Source: Microtetraspora fusca (lineage in GTDB: Bacteria; Actinomycetota; Actinomycetes; Streptosporangiales; Streptosporangiaceae). From it: a stretch of 64,000 bases of DNA. Location of the stretch: contig NZ_BBYK01000069.1 of the NCBI RefSeq assembly GCF_001570365.1, forward strand, positions 1 through 64,000, read 5' to 3'. The position numbers were made by a program, and so were the translations under genes. This document shows positions 17,064 to 25,012 of the stretch, one piece after another. How positions within the stretch are numbered: position 1 is the first letter of the stretch; the number at the start of each line of letters is the position of its first letter. The notes below the pieces were generated by a model that had not been told where the DNA came from, ran no database searches, and saw only the letters and a list, made by a program, of their open reading frames with translations.

Positions 17064-17792
17064 GTGACCTTGCGCCCCCGTGTCGCCCTCGCGCTGGCCG
17101 CCGTCTGCGCCGCCCTCACCGGCTGTTCCGGCACCGCGGACGCCACAGCGACCAAGCCGCACTACACGGCCGACGAAGTCAAGGCCGCGTACTACACCGC
17201 CAAGGACGCCGGCGAAGGCGCGCGCGACTACTGGTATGACCGGAACTTCCACTCGCATACCAACTACGTGCCGCCGAGCGCCATACAGACCTGCCCGTAC
17301 GTCCAGCGTTCGGACGCGGCCAATGCGCCGTCCAACGTGGTGCAGCCGGTCGGCGGCGAGCCCGTGGGGCAGTTCGCCGTGGAGCCCGCTCGATCGACCG
17401 ACTCGCGCGTCCCGTACGTGACCCAGAACGCCCTTGTCTTCGGCTCGGGCGCCATCGCCGATGGCGCGATGGACGAGGTCGGCTCCGGGCTGGCCAAGTG
17501 CCCCGGGTCGTATGCGGTGAACGGGGGGCCGCCGGTCATCCTCGGCACCTACAGCGTGACAAGCCGCCCGCTCGAGGTGTTCGGGTGGAAGGGGTACGTG
17601 CAGCAACTCGCCCACACATTCCCCCCGGGCATGGACGACGTCTACTACGAGGACATCGCCATCGTGGTGCTCCATCGGGCGAATCTCATCCTCTATCTCG
17701 ACCTCACCCAGACGAAGATCGTCGGAGACCGCGCCGACTCCGCGGACAAGGCCAGGGGCGCCGTGGAGAAGGTGCTGCGAAGACTGGGCTGA
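17064..17792 (+). CDS. Conserved lipoprotein, cassette copy 2
   Basis: 242 residues from a GTG preceded by GAAGTGAG; an ATG 13 codons upstream lacks a ribosome site. Lipobox CAALTGCSG. It is a clear paralogue of the lipoprotein at 13009: KPHYTADEVKAAYY, IQTCPYVQRS, VQPVGGEPVGQF, YVTQNALVF, FGWKGYVQQLAHT, and the closing VGDRADSADKARGAVEKVLRRLG. No recognised domain. Two cysteines besides the lipid Cys (TCPYV and LAKCPGS) are kept in both copies and probably form a disulphide. A hairpin follows. Confidence 0.74.
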   Translation: MTLRPRVALALAAVCAALTGCSGTADATATKPHYTADEVKAAYYTAKDAGEGARDYWYDRNFHSHTNYVPPSAIQTCPYVQRSDAANAPSNVVQPVGGEPVGQFAVEPARSTDSRVPYVTQNALVFGSGAIADGAMDEVGSGLAKCPGSYAVNGGPPVILGTYSVTSRPLEVFGWKGYVQQLAHTFPPGMDDVYYEDIAIVVLHRANLILYLDLTQTKIVGDRADSADKARGAVEKVLRRLG

Positions 17793-17800
17793 ACCGAGAC

Positions 17801-17825
17801 CGGCGGGCCGGACCGCAGCCCGCCG
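17801..17825 (+). terminator. Hairpin after lipoprotein copy 2
   Basis: CGGCGGGC and GCCCGCCG form a perfect 8-bp stem with a 9-nt loop, followed ten bases later by TTTATT. It is the best intrinsic terminator candidate of the cassette region, lying 9 bases after the stop. Confidence 0.55.
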
Positions 17826-17893
17826 CACGCGAGCTTTATTCGACCAAACAGCACAGTCGCGATTCCTGATCGCCAGCACGAAGGAGAATGCAT

Positions 17894-18613
17894 ATGCTGC
17901 GCCGCGCGATACGTGGCCTCGTAACCGTGGGGATGGCGGCCTGCCTGATCGGCATCATGCCGGCGGTGGCGTTCGCACACGTGAAAGTGACCGCGGACTC
18001 GGCCACCCAGGGTGGCTACGCCGCCTTGACGTTCCGCGTCCCCAACGAGCGCGACAACGCGAGCACGACCAAGATCGAGGTTCAGCTGCCGACCGACACC
18101 CCGCTCGCCTCGGTCTCGGTGAAGCCACACCCGGGTTGGTCGTACGAGATCACCAAGACCAAGCTGGCCGCGCCGATCGAGGCGCACGGCGCGCAGATCA
18201 GCGAGGTCGCCGGCCAGATCACCTGGACTGCGACGGATGCGAAGTCAGGCGTCCAGCCGGGTGAGTACGAGGAGTTCTCCGTGAGTGCCGGACCGCTGCC
18301 CAATACCGACCGGATGGTGTTCAAGACGCTCCAGCACTACAGCGACGGCGAGATCGTGCGCTGGATCCAGGATCCGTCCTCCGACGGCGACGAGCCGGAG
18401 CGGCCCGCGCCGGTACTCCGGCTCGTGCCCAAGGGCGACGCGGCGTCGTCCCCGTCGACCGGAACCGACCGGGTGTCTCTGACCGCGGACAGCACGCCCG
18501 CGACCGGATCGGGTGTGGGGAGTGCGTGGGCGGTCGGGCTGTCCGCGGCCGCGCTGGTGATCTCCCTCGCGTGCGCTGCGACGATGGTCGTGCGGACCCG
18601 CCGGACGCGATAG
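17894..18613 (+). CDS. YcnI family copper-associated membrane protein (DUF1775)
   Basis: 239 residues: signal peptide ending AFA, then HVKVTADSATQGGYAALTFRVPNER. The histidine at the mature N-terminus is the known Cu(II) ligand of YcnI proteins. The DUF1775 domain (about 30-175) ends near QHYSDGEIVRWIQDPSSDGDEPERPAPVL, and a C-terminal membrane helix (AALVISLACAATMVV) anchors it facing outside. The second ATG is preferred because AAGGAGA lies seven bases before it; the first ATG is too close. YcnI genes usually neighbour CopC/CopD, in line with the fusion gene 5 kb upstream. It closes the putative copper region. Confidence 0.85.
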   Translation: MLRRAIRGLVTVGMAACLIGIMPAVAFAHVKVTADSATQGGYAALTFRVPNERDNASTTKIEVQLPTDTPLASVSVKPHPGWSYEITKTKLAAPIEAHGAQISEVAGQITWTATDAKSGVQPGEYEEFSVSAGPLPNTDRMVFKTLQHYSDGEIVRWIQDPSSDGDEPERPAPVLRLVPKGDAASSPSTGTDRVSLTADSTPATGSGVGSAWAVGLSAAALVISLACAATMVVRTRRTR

Positions 18614-18618
18614 CCGCC

Positions 18619-18635
18619 ACGGTCACGCGGACCGT
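18619..18635 (+). terminator. Short hairpin after the YcnI gene
   Basis: ACGGTC and GACCGT pair perfectly around ACGCG, five bases after the stop codon and followed by CTCT. Weak, but well placed for termination. Confidence 0.35.
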
Positions 18636-19222
18636 CTCTACCGCCGCCTGATCAGGAAGAACAAGAAAGGGGCACCGCCCGTATCGAGGGACCGTGACGC
18701 GCTGCCGGCGCGGCTCGCACAGTGCGACCCGCGCCGCGGCCGCCCGGCACCTCATTCCGGTCGGACGTACCTCGTTCGCGACCTGGACAGCGCTCGGCCG
18801 GCCTGACGTGACGCGCACGACCCGGCAGTCAGCTGCGAGCGAGTCGGTCTTCCCAGGCGGCGGCTCACGTGCCGACAGTTCTCCATGGCGAATCTCGGGG
18901 GGACCGCCCGGCCCAGATAGCGCCGAACCGGGCGCAGGGCAACTGATCCCCTGCACCCGGTTCGATGATGAAATCAGCGCCCGCGCGTTCTCCGCCGTCC
19001 CGGTACGAACTTCTCGCGCCGCACGGCATGGGCTCGAAGGCGACGTCCGCGCTCCGCCGGGCTCAGGCTGACCGACCCCGGCGAGTCCGGCCAGGTGGCG
19101 CCGCTCGACCGGGAGTTCGCCGGACTGTACCTGCCGGGGGGCGAGCCGGCGCTGCTGTGGGTGCTACCCGGAACAGCAGCGCCGGCACGCCACCTGATCG
19201 ACACGCGCGTTGCCGCCGGCCG
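18636..19222. other. 587-base stretch without a supported gene
   Basis: Open frames occur on both strands but show no family signature, ribosome site or consistent codon bias. A plus-strand piece near 19070-19220 (SGQVAPLDREFAGLYLPGGE) has protein-like composition and may be a remnant; I do not recognise it. Confidence 0.4.
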
Positions 19223-20497
19223 TCACCAGTTGGCCGGCAGCCCCGGCGTGGTGGGAGGCAGCGGGTGACCCTGCTTCGGGTGGATGACGTACACGATCCC
19301 GCCGCTGCCGGTGCTGCGCAGCCAGACGTTCTCGAAGTTCGCCCGCGGGTAGACCCGGCGCACCGCGTCGTTGTTCGGCGAGGCGGGGTCGTTGGCGATC
19401 ACGTCACCGGTGGCGGTGAAGCCGACGATGACCATGAGGTGGCCGTTGGTGCTGTACCCGGCGCCGGGCAGTTCCGCCGCCTTGAACGACTGGGAGGTGA
19501 CGACCGGGATGCCGGCGCGGATCAGCCGCTCCAGCTCGGTCAGCGATCGGAGCCGGGTGACGAACCCCTCCACCCCGTACCGTCCCGCGTAGGCCGCGTT
19601 GAACGGCCAGTTGCCCGCTCCCTCGTAGGCGTAGTCGTAGGTGTACCGGGCGGCGTAGTCGACCTCGGGGTTGGGATCGGTGACGTCCACCCAGGAGGTT
19701 TCCTGCTTACTGGGCCACTTGTTCCAGTAGCCGAGGACCATGGTGGTCGAGGTCGGGCTGCACCACGCCTCTCCCCCGCCGTCCCACTCGGGGTAGTGGC
19801 CCTCGTGGACGTTCTGCGAGCGGCGCGGCACGGGCAACTCGACGCCCCAGGCGATGCCGCCGGGGCTGACCGGGACGGTCGTCCGGTCGGGCACGGCGGA
19901 GGCCATCGCGCCGAGCGTGCGCACGACCGGCGTCACGGACGAGCCCGGCGTACGGTACAGCGTGGCGCGCAACTGGTACGCGGTGATCGCCTTGCCCGCC
20001 GCGGCCACGAACGTGTCGACCGAGACCGTGCCGTCGGCGTCGCGCTGCCCCGGCAGCGACGTGCGGCGGATGTCCTCGTCGCCGTACGCCCAGCGGCCGA
20101 GCACGTACCACTTCGTCAGCCCGGCAGCGTTGCGGCCGCGCATCTCGACCTGCAGCCAGCTTCCGGTCGGCACGTCGGCGTTCCAGGAGGCCACCAGTTC
20201 GGTGGCCGCGAACCCGATCGGCCGCTCAGGGCCGGTCCACCGGGCGTACTCCCAGCTCTTCGTGCCCAGCGCGTCGGTGTAGGAGATCGTGCCTACGGGG
20301 GCGTCGAAGGACAGGGTGTGTCCTCCCTTGACGCCCTCGCGGGTACCGGGGCCGAAGTTGGCCCGCTCGTAGACGACGTCGACTGCGGCGGGTGGGGATT
20401 GGGTGTCGGCCTCGGCTGCAGCGGAGGTGACGGTGAGGGCGGATGTCGTCAGGACAGCGGACAGGAACACGGGCAGGAACACGCTCGGCACGCGCAT
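19223..20497 (-). CDS. Secreted C39-like (papain-fold) peptidase family protein
   Basis: 424 residues with a signal peptide (VFLPVFLSAVLTTSALTVTSAAA). Residues about 40-200 form a beta-rich N-terminal region (FDAPVGTISYTDAL, WTGPERPIGFAATELVASWNA). The C39_2-type catalytic domain follows: PVPRRSQNVHEGHYPEWDGG, catalytic Cys in GEAWCSPTSTTMVLGYW, catalytic His in NGHLMVIVGFT and Asp in VIANDPASP. It is therefore probably an extracellular cysteine peptidase, or a catalytic-fold protein processing cell-wall or peptide substrates. It stands alone on the minus strand. The substrate is unknown. Confidence 0.8.
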   Translation of the reverse strand: MRVPSVFLPVFLSAVLTTSALTVTSAAAEADTQSPPAAVDVVYERANFGPGTREGVKGGHTLSFDAPVGTISYTDALGTKSWEYARWTGPERPIGFAATELVASWNADVPTGSWLQVEMRGRNAAGLTKWYVLGRWAYGDEDIRRTSLPGQRDADGTVSVDTFVAAAGKAITAYQLRATLYRTPGSSVTPVVRTLGAMASAVPDRTTVPVSPGGIAWGVELPVPRRSQNVHEGHYPEWDGGGEAWCSPTSTTMVLGYWNKWPSKQETSWVDVTDPNPEVDYAARYTYDYAYEGAGNWPFNAAYAGRYGVEGFVTRLRSLTELERLIRAGIPVVTSQSFKAAELPGAGYSTNGHLMVIVGFTATGDVIANDPASPNNDAVRRVYPRANFENVWLRSTGSGGIVYVIHPKQGHPLPPTTPGLPANW

Positions 20498-20606
20498 GGC
20501 TCACCTCGGGGTGTTGTCGGCGTCCCCGACGGTAGAGATCTCCGCCCGTCCGCACATCGGCAGGAATACGTATTACTGACCTATCTGGGCAGCCTTCGGG
20601 TACCTC

Positions 20607-20697
20607 GTGGCGCGCCCCCGGCGGATCCGGCCGGTCACGCAGGTTCTGGTGCTCGGCTACCACCACCCGCTCGCGATCGCCAAGCGGTTCTCACCAT
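20607..20697 (+). pseudogene. Fragment of a luciferase-like flavin monooxygenase
   Basis: VTQVLVLGYHHPLAIAKRF matches the conserved strand-helix region of luciferase-like (F420- or FMN-dependent) monooxygenases, but the frame breaks on both sides after about 30 residues. It is a decayed remnant in the intergenic stretch before the hydrolase gene; the rest of that stretch shows nothing beyond the operator. Confidence 0.5.
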
Positions 20698-20829
20698 GGC
20701 GCAGGCAGAGTGCGTGCGTATGCCGGAACGAGACGATCGCCGGCGGACGGCGTCGTGGCTCCTTCGCAGTCGATCTGGTCGAGCAGCCGGCCCGAACGCC
20801 ACCGCCGCAGTCGGCCCCGCGCCTTGTTA

Positions 20830-20845
20830 GGATACGACTGTATCC
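20830..20845 (+). promoter_or_regulatory. Palindromic operator candidate for the hydrolase-TetR operon
   Basis: GGATAC, four bases, GTATCC: a perfect 6-bp inverted repeat ending 20 bases before the hydrolase ATG and overlapping a TAGGAT -10-like element. TetR genes usually autoregulate from such sites, and the TetR gene lies second in this operon. Confidence 0.55.
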
Positions 20846-20865
20846 ATTCGGGAGATGAGGTCACG

Positions 20866-21786
20866 ATGCGCATCCCTGACCGGCCGTCCGCCTTCACCAG
20901 CGACTCTGCCCGTGACAAGTACTACACCGTCTATGACCGAGTGCTCGGCGAGCTGTGGCCGGTGCCGGTGGACGCCATCGACGTGGAGACCCGCGCCGGC
21001 ATTGTGCGGATCCACCGGGCCGGGCCCGCCGAGGGGGATCCCATAGTCCTCCTGGCCGGTGCCGGCGGGAACGCGCTGGCCTGGTACCGCTACATCGAGC
21101 CGCTGGCGCGCACGCGCCCGGTCCTTGCCGTCGACCCTCTCGGCGAACCAGGCCGCTCGGTTCAGAGGCGGCCGCTCGCGACCGGCGCCGAGGTCGGCGG
21201 CTGGGTCACCGACGTCCTGGCCGCAGTCGGAGCCGAGCGCGCGCATGTGGCGGGTTTCTCTGCCGGCGGCTGGGCCGCAGTCGAACAGCAACTCGGCGGG
21301 GGCGGCCGGGTCGCGGCGCTGACGCTGGTGGACCCGGGCGGCTTCGCGCCGTTGCCCAGGCGGTTCATCCGGTGGGCCCTTGCCGGGGCCATCGCCTCCA
21401 TGCTTCCTCGTACGTTGCGACACCGCATGGCCGGCGTAGTGGACAACGGAGTGCTGCGCGAGGATGGGCTGGTGGAGCTGATGCGGGCCGGCTGGTCCTT
21501 CCGCCGGCGTGTGCCCATCCCGCCCGCCTACACCGACGAGCAGATACGCGAGGTGTCCGTCCCCGTGCAGGTGCTGCTGGGCGCCCGCAGCGCGCTGCTC
21601 GACGCGCAGGCGCTGGCCGCGCGGCTGGCCGACATCGCGCCGTCCTGGCGCGTGGAGATCGTGCCCGGCACCGGACATTCGCTGCCCGTCGAAGCTCCGG
21701 ACCTGGTCGCCGAGCGGATCCTCACCTTTCCCGGCCAGGCGCGGCCCGGGACCGCAACGCCGAAGCACAGCACGAACAACAGGTAG
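20866..21786 (+). CDS. Alpha/beta hydrolase
   Basis: 306 residues with the alpha/beta hydrolase fold: oxyanion strand VLLAGAGGNALAWYRY, nucleophile elbow GFSAGGWAA (Ser in GFSAG), an acid region near VLLGARSALLD and the catalytic His in GTGHSLPVEAP. A lid of about 60 residues lies after FAPLPRRFIRWAL. ATG chosen after GGGAGATGAGG; an ATG 11 bases earlier is out of frame. The TetR regulator starts 9 bases after its stop, so hydrolase and repressor are co-transcribed from the operator-bearing promoter. The substrate is probably a small ester, lactone or epoxide; it cannot be specified. Confidence 0.85.
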   Translation: MRIPDRPSAFTSDSARDKYYTVYDRVLGELWPVPVDAIDVETRAGIVRIHRAGPAEGDPIVLLAGAGGNALAWYRYIEPLARTRPVLAVDPLGEPGRSVQRRPLATGAEVGGWVTDVLAAVGAERAHVAGFSAGGWAAVEQQLGGGGRVAALTLVDPGGFAPLPRRFIRWALAGAIASMLPRTLRHRMAGVVDNGVLREDGLVELMRAGWSFRRRVPIPPAYTDEQIREVSVPVQVLLGARSALLDAQALAARLADIAPSWRVEIVPGTGHSLPVEAPDLVAERILTFPGQARPGTATPKHSTNNR

Positions 21787-21795
21787 AAAACGGAT

Positions 21796-22416
21796 ATGCC
21801 CCGACAGGTGGATCATGATGAGCGGCGGCGCCATTTGACCGAGGCGCTGCTGCGCATCGCCAGCACCCGCGGCCTGCAGGCAGTGTCGATGCGTGAGATC
21901 GCCGCCGAGGCCGGGGTCTCGCTGCGCGTCGTCCAGTACTACTTCACCAACAAGCAGGCCCTGCTCGAGTCCGGCCTCACCGAGCTGGGTGCCCGCATGG
22001 ACCGCCGAGTCAAGCAGCGGGCCGCCGCCACCGCGGGCGAGCTGACACCGCGAGGCGTTTTCGCCGCCGTCCTCGGCACGATCCTGCCCTTCGACGAGCA
22101 GAGCAAATTGGACTCTATGGCCTGGACCGCCTACTACACCGCCGCCCTCACTGACCCGGCGCTCGCCGCAGTCGGGCTCACCCTGCCCAACGCACTGGAA
22201 GACTTCCTCACCGCAAGGTTGACCGCCGCGCAGCAGGCCGGGGACATCGCCCCCGATCGTGACCCGCGTACCGAAGTCGCCGGCCTTCTGGCTCTCGCCA
22301 ACGGCCTGACCCACAGTGTCCTCAGCCGACAGCGCAGCCACGAGGCCGCCACCAAGATCATCGACTACCACCTGGACCGCCTGTTCGGGCCGGCAGCGGC
22401 TTGGCCCAGCAAGTGA
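21796..22416 (+). CDS. TetR family regulator (BetI-like)
   Basis: 206 residues. N-terminal helix-turn-helix: [44 protein letters not shown]. The C-terminal half ([39 protein letters not shown]) matches the BetI-type C-terminal domain. It lies 9 bases after the hydrolase and probably represses that operon through the GGATAC-GTATCC site, with the hydrolase substrate or product as inducer. The regulator-operator link is inference from position. Confidence 0.88.
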   Translation: MPRQVDHDERRRHLTEALLRIASTRGLQAVSMREIAAEAGVSLRVVQYYFTNKQALLESGLTELGARMDRRVKQRAAATAGELTPRGVFAAVLGTILPFDEQSKLDSMAWTAYYTAALTDPALAAVGLTLPNALEDFLTARLTAAQQAGDIAPDRDPRTEVAGLLALANGLTHSVLSRQRSHEAATKIIDYHLDRLFGPAAAWPSK

Positions 22417-22626
22417 TCGAGGAGCACAAGGCCCGCCAGACCCACAGAATGATCGGCCAGACCACAACCTGTCCGAGGCGGTCGACGCCGCCCGCCTTTC
22501 TCATTCGCCGGATTGCCAGATAACAGCGGATCGATCCGTCCGCACGGAGTGGGGGGCTCCCAGCTCGCGACAGCCTGCTGATCGCGTTTTCGCCGGGTGA
22601 CTTCGGTCGCGCGACTCGCGAGCCTG

Positions 22627-23247
22627 TCAGCTACCCGTCGTGGACCCGCCGGTGGGCGGCGTGGTCGGCCTGCCAGGTGGTTGCCAGCCGCGGGCGAGAA
22701 TGTCGAAGATCGTTTCGACGGCGGCGCGGCGGTCCTGGCGGCCTCGGGCGAGGGCGGGGATTTCGAGGACGTATCGAGCGAGGGTCGTGCAGGCGAGGTC
22801 GTCGTGGCCCACGCCGAGTTCGTCGGCGATGGCCGCAGCGAGGGCGTCGGTGTGCCGGGTCCACATGTGTTCGGCGTAGGCGCGCAGTTCCGGTGTGGAG
22901 TCCACCAGTTGGGTGAACCCGGCCCGCTGCGGGTGCGCCTCGATCGGCAGCCAGGTGTCCAGGACGTGCCGGCGCAGAGCCTCGGGGATGCTCTGACCGG
23001 CGGGCCGCTGCCGGACCGCGGCGACCAGCTCGGTTTCCCGCTCCTCGTCCTGATCGAAGACGAGGGCCTCCTTGCCGGTGAAGTGCTTGAACACCGTGGT
23101 GGTCGACACATCGGCCGCCTCGGCGATGTCGCGGATGCTCACCTGGTCATAGCCGCGCTCGAGGAAGAGCTCCAGGGCGGCGTCGGCGATCGCTTGACGG
23201 GTGGCCGCCTTCTTGCGTTCGCGGCGGCTGACAGGTGACACGGTCAT
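22627..23247 (-). CDS. TetR family regulator, divergent to the monooxygenase
   Basis: 206 residues. Helix-turn-helix RQAIADAALELFLERGYDQVSIRDIAEAADVSTTTVFKHFTGKEALVF; the C-terminal part (PIEAHPQRAGFTQLVDSTPELRAYAEHMW) follows the pattern of actinobacterial regulators placed beside flavin monooxygenases. It is transcribed away from the FAD monooxygenase gene, with 263 bases between the starts, the usual layout for a repressor controlling a divergent oxidoreductase. Confidence 0.88.
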   Translation of the reverse strand: MTVSPVSRRERKKAATRQAIADAALELFLERGYDQVSIRDIAEAADVSTTTVFKHFTGKEALVFDQDEERETELVAAVRQRPAGQSIPEALRRHVLDTWLPIEAHPQRAGFTQLVDSTPELRAYAEHMWTRHTDALAAAIADELGVGHDDLACTTLARYVLEIPALARGRQDRRAAVETIFDILARGWQPPGRPTTPPTGGSTTGS

Positions 23248-23301
23248 GAGTTGAGCATATCCGATAGTTGCATCACGACAATCATGGCATCAGTTGTTTA
23301 G

Positions 23302-23330
23302 TTGACTCATTGCACTTTCCTACTTAGTGT
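23302..23330 (+). promoter_or_regulatory. Candidate promoter of the FAD monooxygenase gene
   Basis: TTGACT, a 17-base spacer, then TAGTGT in a locally AT-rich patch of the divergent intergenic region. AGTTG recurs three times just upstream and could belong to the TetR operator. The transcript would carry a leader of roughly 170 bases. Confidence 0.45.
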
Positions 23331-23510
23331 GATGAGTGGAGCTGCGAGAGCCCGGGCGGCGCAGGATCCAGGCGCTTTCGCCCGGCACCGCTTTTGTCCG
23401 CCGCGGCCCTGCCACTCACGGGTCCTGTCCGCGCGCCGCCGGGCCGGACGCCCGGCTCAGGGCCCCGAGCCCCCCGAATCCCGCTCTTCATTGATCCAAA
23501 GGAACCAGCC

Positions 23511-24656
23511 ATGACGTCTCCTGCACCCGCCCACGCCCGCATCAGCATCATCGGCGCCGGACCCGGTGGCCTGACCTGCGCCCGCATCCTGCAGCGGCAC
23601 GGTTTGGCGCTCACCGTCTACGACCACGACAGCGGCCCGCACGCCCGCAACCAGGGCGGCACCCTGGACCTGCACGCCGACAACGGCCAGATCGCGCTGC
23701 GCGAAGCCGGCCTACTGGAGGAGTTCTTCGCCCTCGCCCGCCCTGAGGGGCAGGAGATGCGCCAGATGAACCCCGCCGGCGAGATCCTGTTCCATCACGT
23801 CCCCGAGGACGGCGAGCTGTTCAAGCCGGAGATCAACCGCGGTGACCTGCGAGACCTGCTGCTGGGCTCGCTGCAGCCGGGAACCGTGGAGTGGCGCCGT
23901 GCCCTCACGTCGATCAGCGGGCCCGCCGACGGGCCGCGCCTGCTGCGCTTCGCCGACGGCACGACCGTCGAAACCGACCTGGTCATCGGCGCCGACGGCG
24001 CCTTCTCCCGGGTCCGCCAGGCCGTCTCGCCCGCCGTCCCGCAATACAGCGGGGTGAGCTTCCTGGAGGCGTGGTTCTCCGACGTCCAGACCCGGCACCC
24101 CGAGATCGCCGACCTGGTCGGCCAGGGCGGCGCCGCCGCGGCCGACGGCGAGCGAGGACTGTTCGCCCAACGCAACAGCGGCGACCACATCCGCGTCTAC
24201 ATCATCCGGCGCGTCCCGGCCGACTGGATCAAGCGAAACCGCCTCACCATCGACGACACCGGCGCCATTCGCGCCCAGCTCCTTGAGGAGTACGCCGGCT
24301 GGTCACCGCACATGCGCCGACTGATCAGCGACAACGACGGCCTCTACGTCGACCGCCCCATCTTCGCCCTGCCGGTCCCGCACGCCTGGGAGCACAACCC
24401 CACCGTCACCCTGCTCGGCGACGCCGCCCACCTCATGCCCCCGCTCGGCGTCGGCGTCAACCTCGCCATGCTGGACGCCGGCGAGCTCGCCCTCGCCCTG
24501 GCGCAGTCCGCCACCGTCGCCGACGCGGTCCGCGCCTACGAGGCGACCATGCTGCCCCGCTCGACCGAGACAGCCAAGCTCCTGGAAGGCGGCGCCGAGC
24601 AACTGCTGTCCGACGAACTCCCCGACTTCGCCCAGAACGACGACACCCGGCCGTGA
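23511..24656 (+). CDS. FAD-dependent monooxygenase, TetX-like group
   Basis: 381 residues of the class A flavoprotein hydroxylase fold: dinucleotide motif GAGPGG at 15-20, the RGDLRDLLL FAD-contact segment, DG motif TDLVIGADGAFSRVR, and GD motif LLGDAAHLMPPLGVGVNLAM. Overall pattern and length (TetX-type proteins are about 380) suggest hydroxylation of an aromatic or polyketide substrate; some relatives inactivate tetracyclines, but activity cannot be inferred from motifs alone. The ATG follows AAAGGAACC. It is monocistronic and probably controlled by the divergent TetR. Confidence 0.85.
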   Translation: MTSPAPAHARISIIGAGPGGLTCARILQRHGLALTVYDHDSGPHARNQGGTLDLHADNGQIALREAGLLEEFFALARPEGQEMRQMNPAGEILFHHVPEDGELFKPEINRGDLRDLLLGSLQPGTVEWRRALTSISGPADGPRLLRFADGTTVETDLVIGADGAFSRVRQAVSPAVPQYSGVSFLEAWFSDVQTRHPEIADLVGQGGAAAADGERGLFAQRNSGDHIRVYIIRRVPADWIKRNRLTIDDTGAIRAQLLEEYAGWSPHMRRLISDNDGLYVDRPIFALPVPHAWEHNPTVTLLGDAAHLMPPLGVGVNLAMLDAGELALALAQSATVADAVRAYEATMLPRSTETAKLLEGGAEQLLSDELPDFAQNDDTRP

Positions 24657-25012
24657 ACACCACCGACATCACTCCCGGTGAGCCGCCCCCCTGCAAGCCT
24701 TTCCTTGGCCTTGGTGAGGCTGACCTGAAGGCCTCGGACCTCACCGAGCCGGCCATTCATGCGGGCTTCGGCGACGCACGGGGCTCGGCCAGGTTGTGGA
24801 TGATCTCGACGCCGCCGCCTGCGGCGCTGGTGCCGGCTGTGGCCTGCCAGCCAGACGGGACTGCAGTGCGGTCATCGAGGTGCTCCTTTCCTCCGTCGCG
24901 AACGCTCCAGGGTTGATGGTTCGCGACGGTGTCTGCGCAGAGAGGCTGCGCGGGATCGACACCCGACGAGTTGCGTGCTGATGCAGCCTGGCGGGCAACC
25001 CGCGTGGGCAGA
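24657..25012. other. 356-base stretch without a supported gene
   Basis: Both strands have short open frames. Minus-strand pieces (GGGVEIIHNLAEPRASPKP and LGEVRGLQVSLTKAKERL) look like parts of one frameshifted protein of unknown family. No promoter or repeat stands out. Confidence 0.35.

Noticed and set aside
8300-18640. CsoR/CueR-type copper operator near the copper cluster
   Set aside because: I looked for a TACCC-GGGTA-like palindrome upstream of the LVIVD, CopCD and YcnI genes and found none convincing, so copper control is left as inference only.
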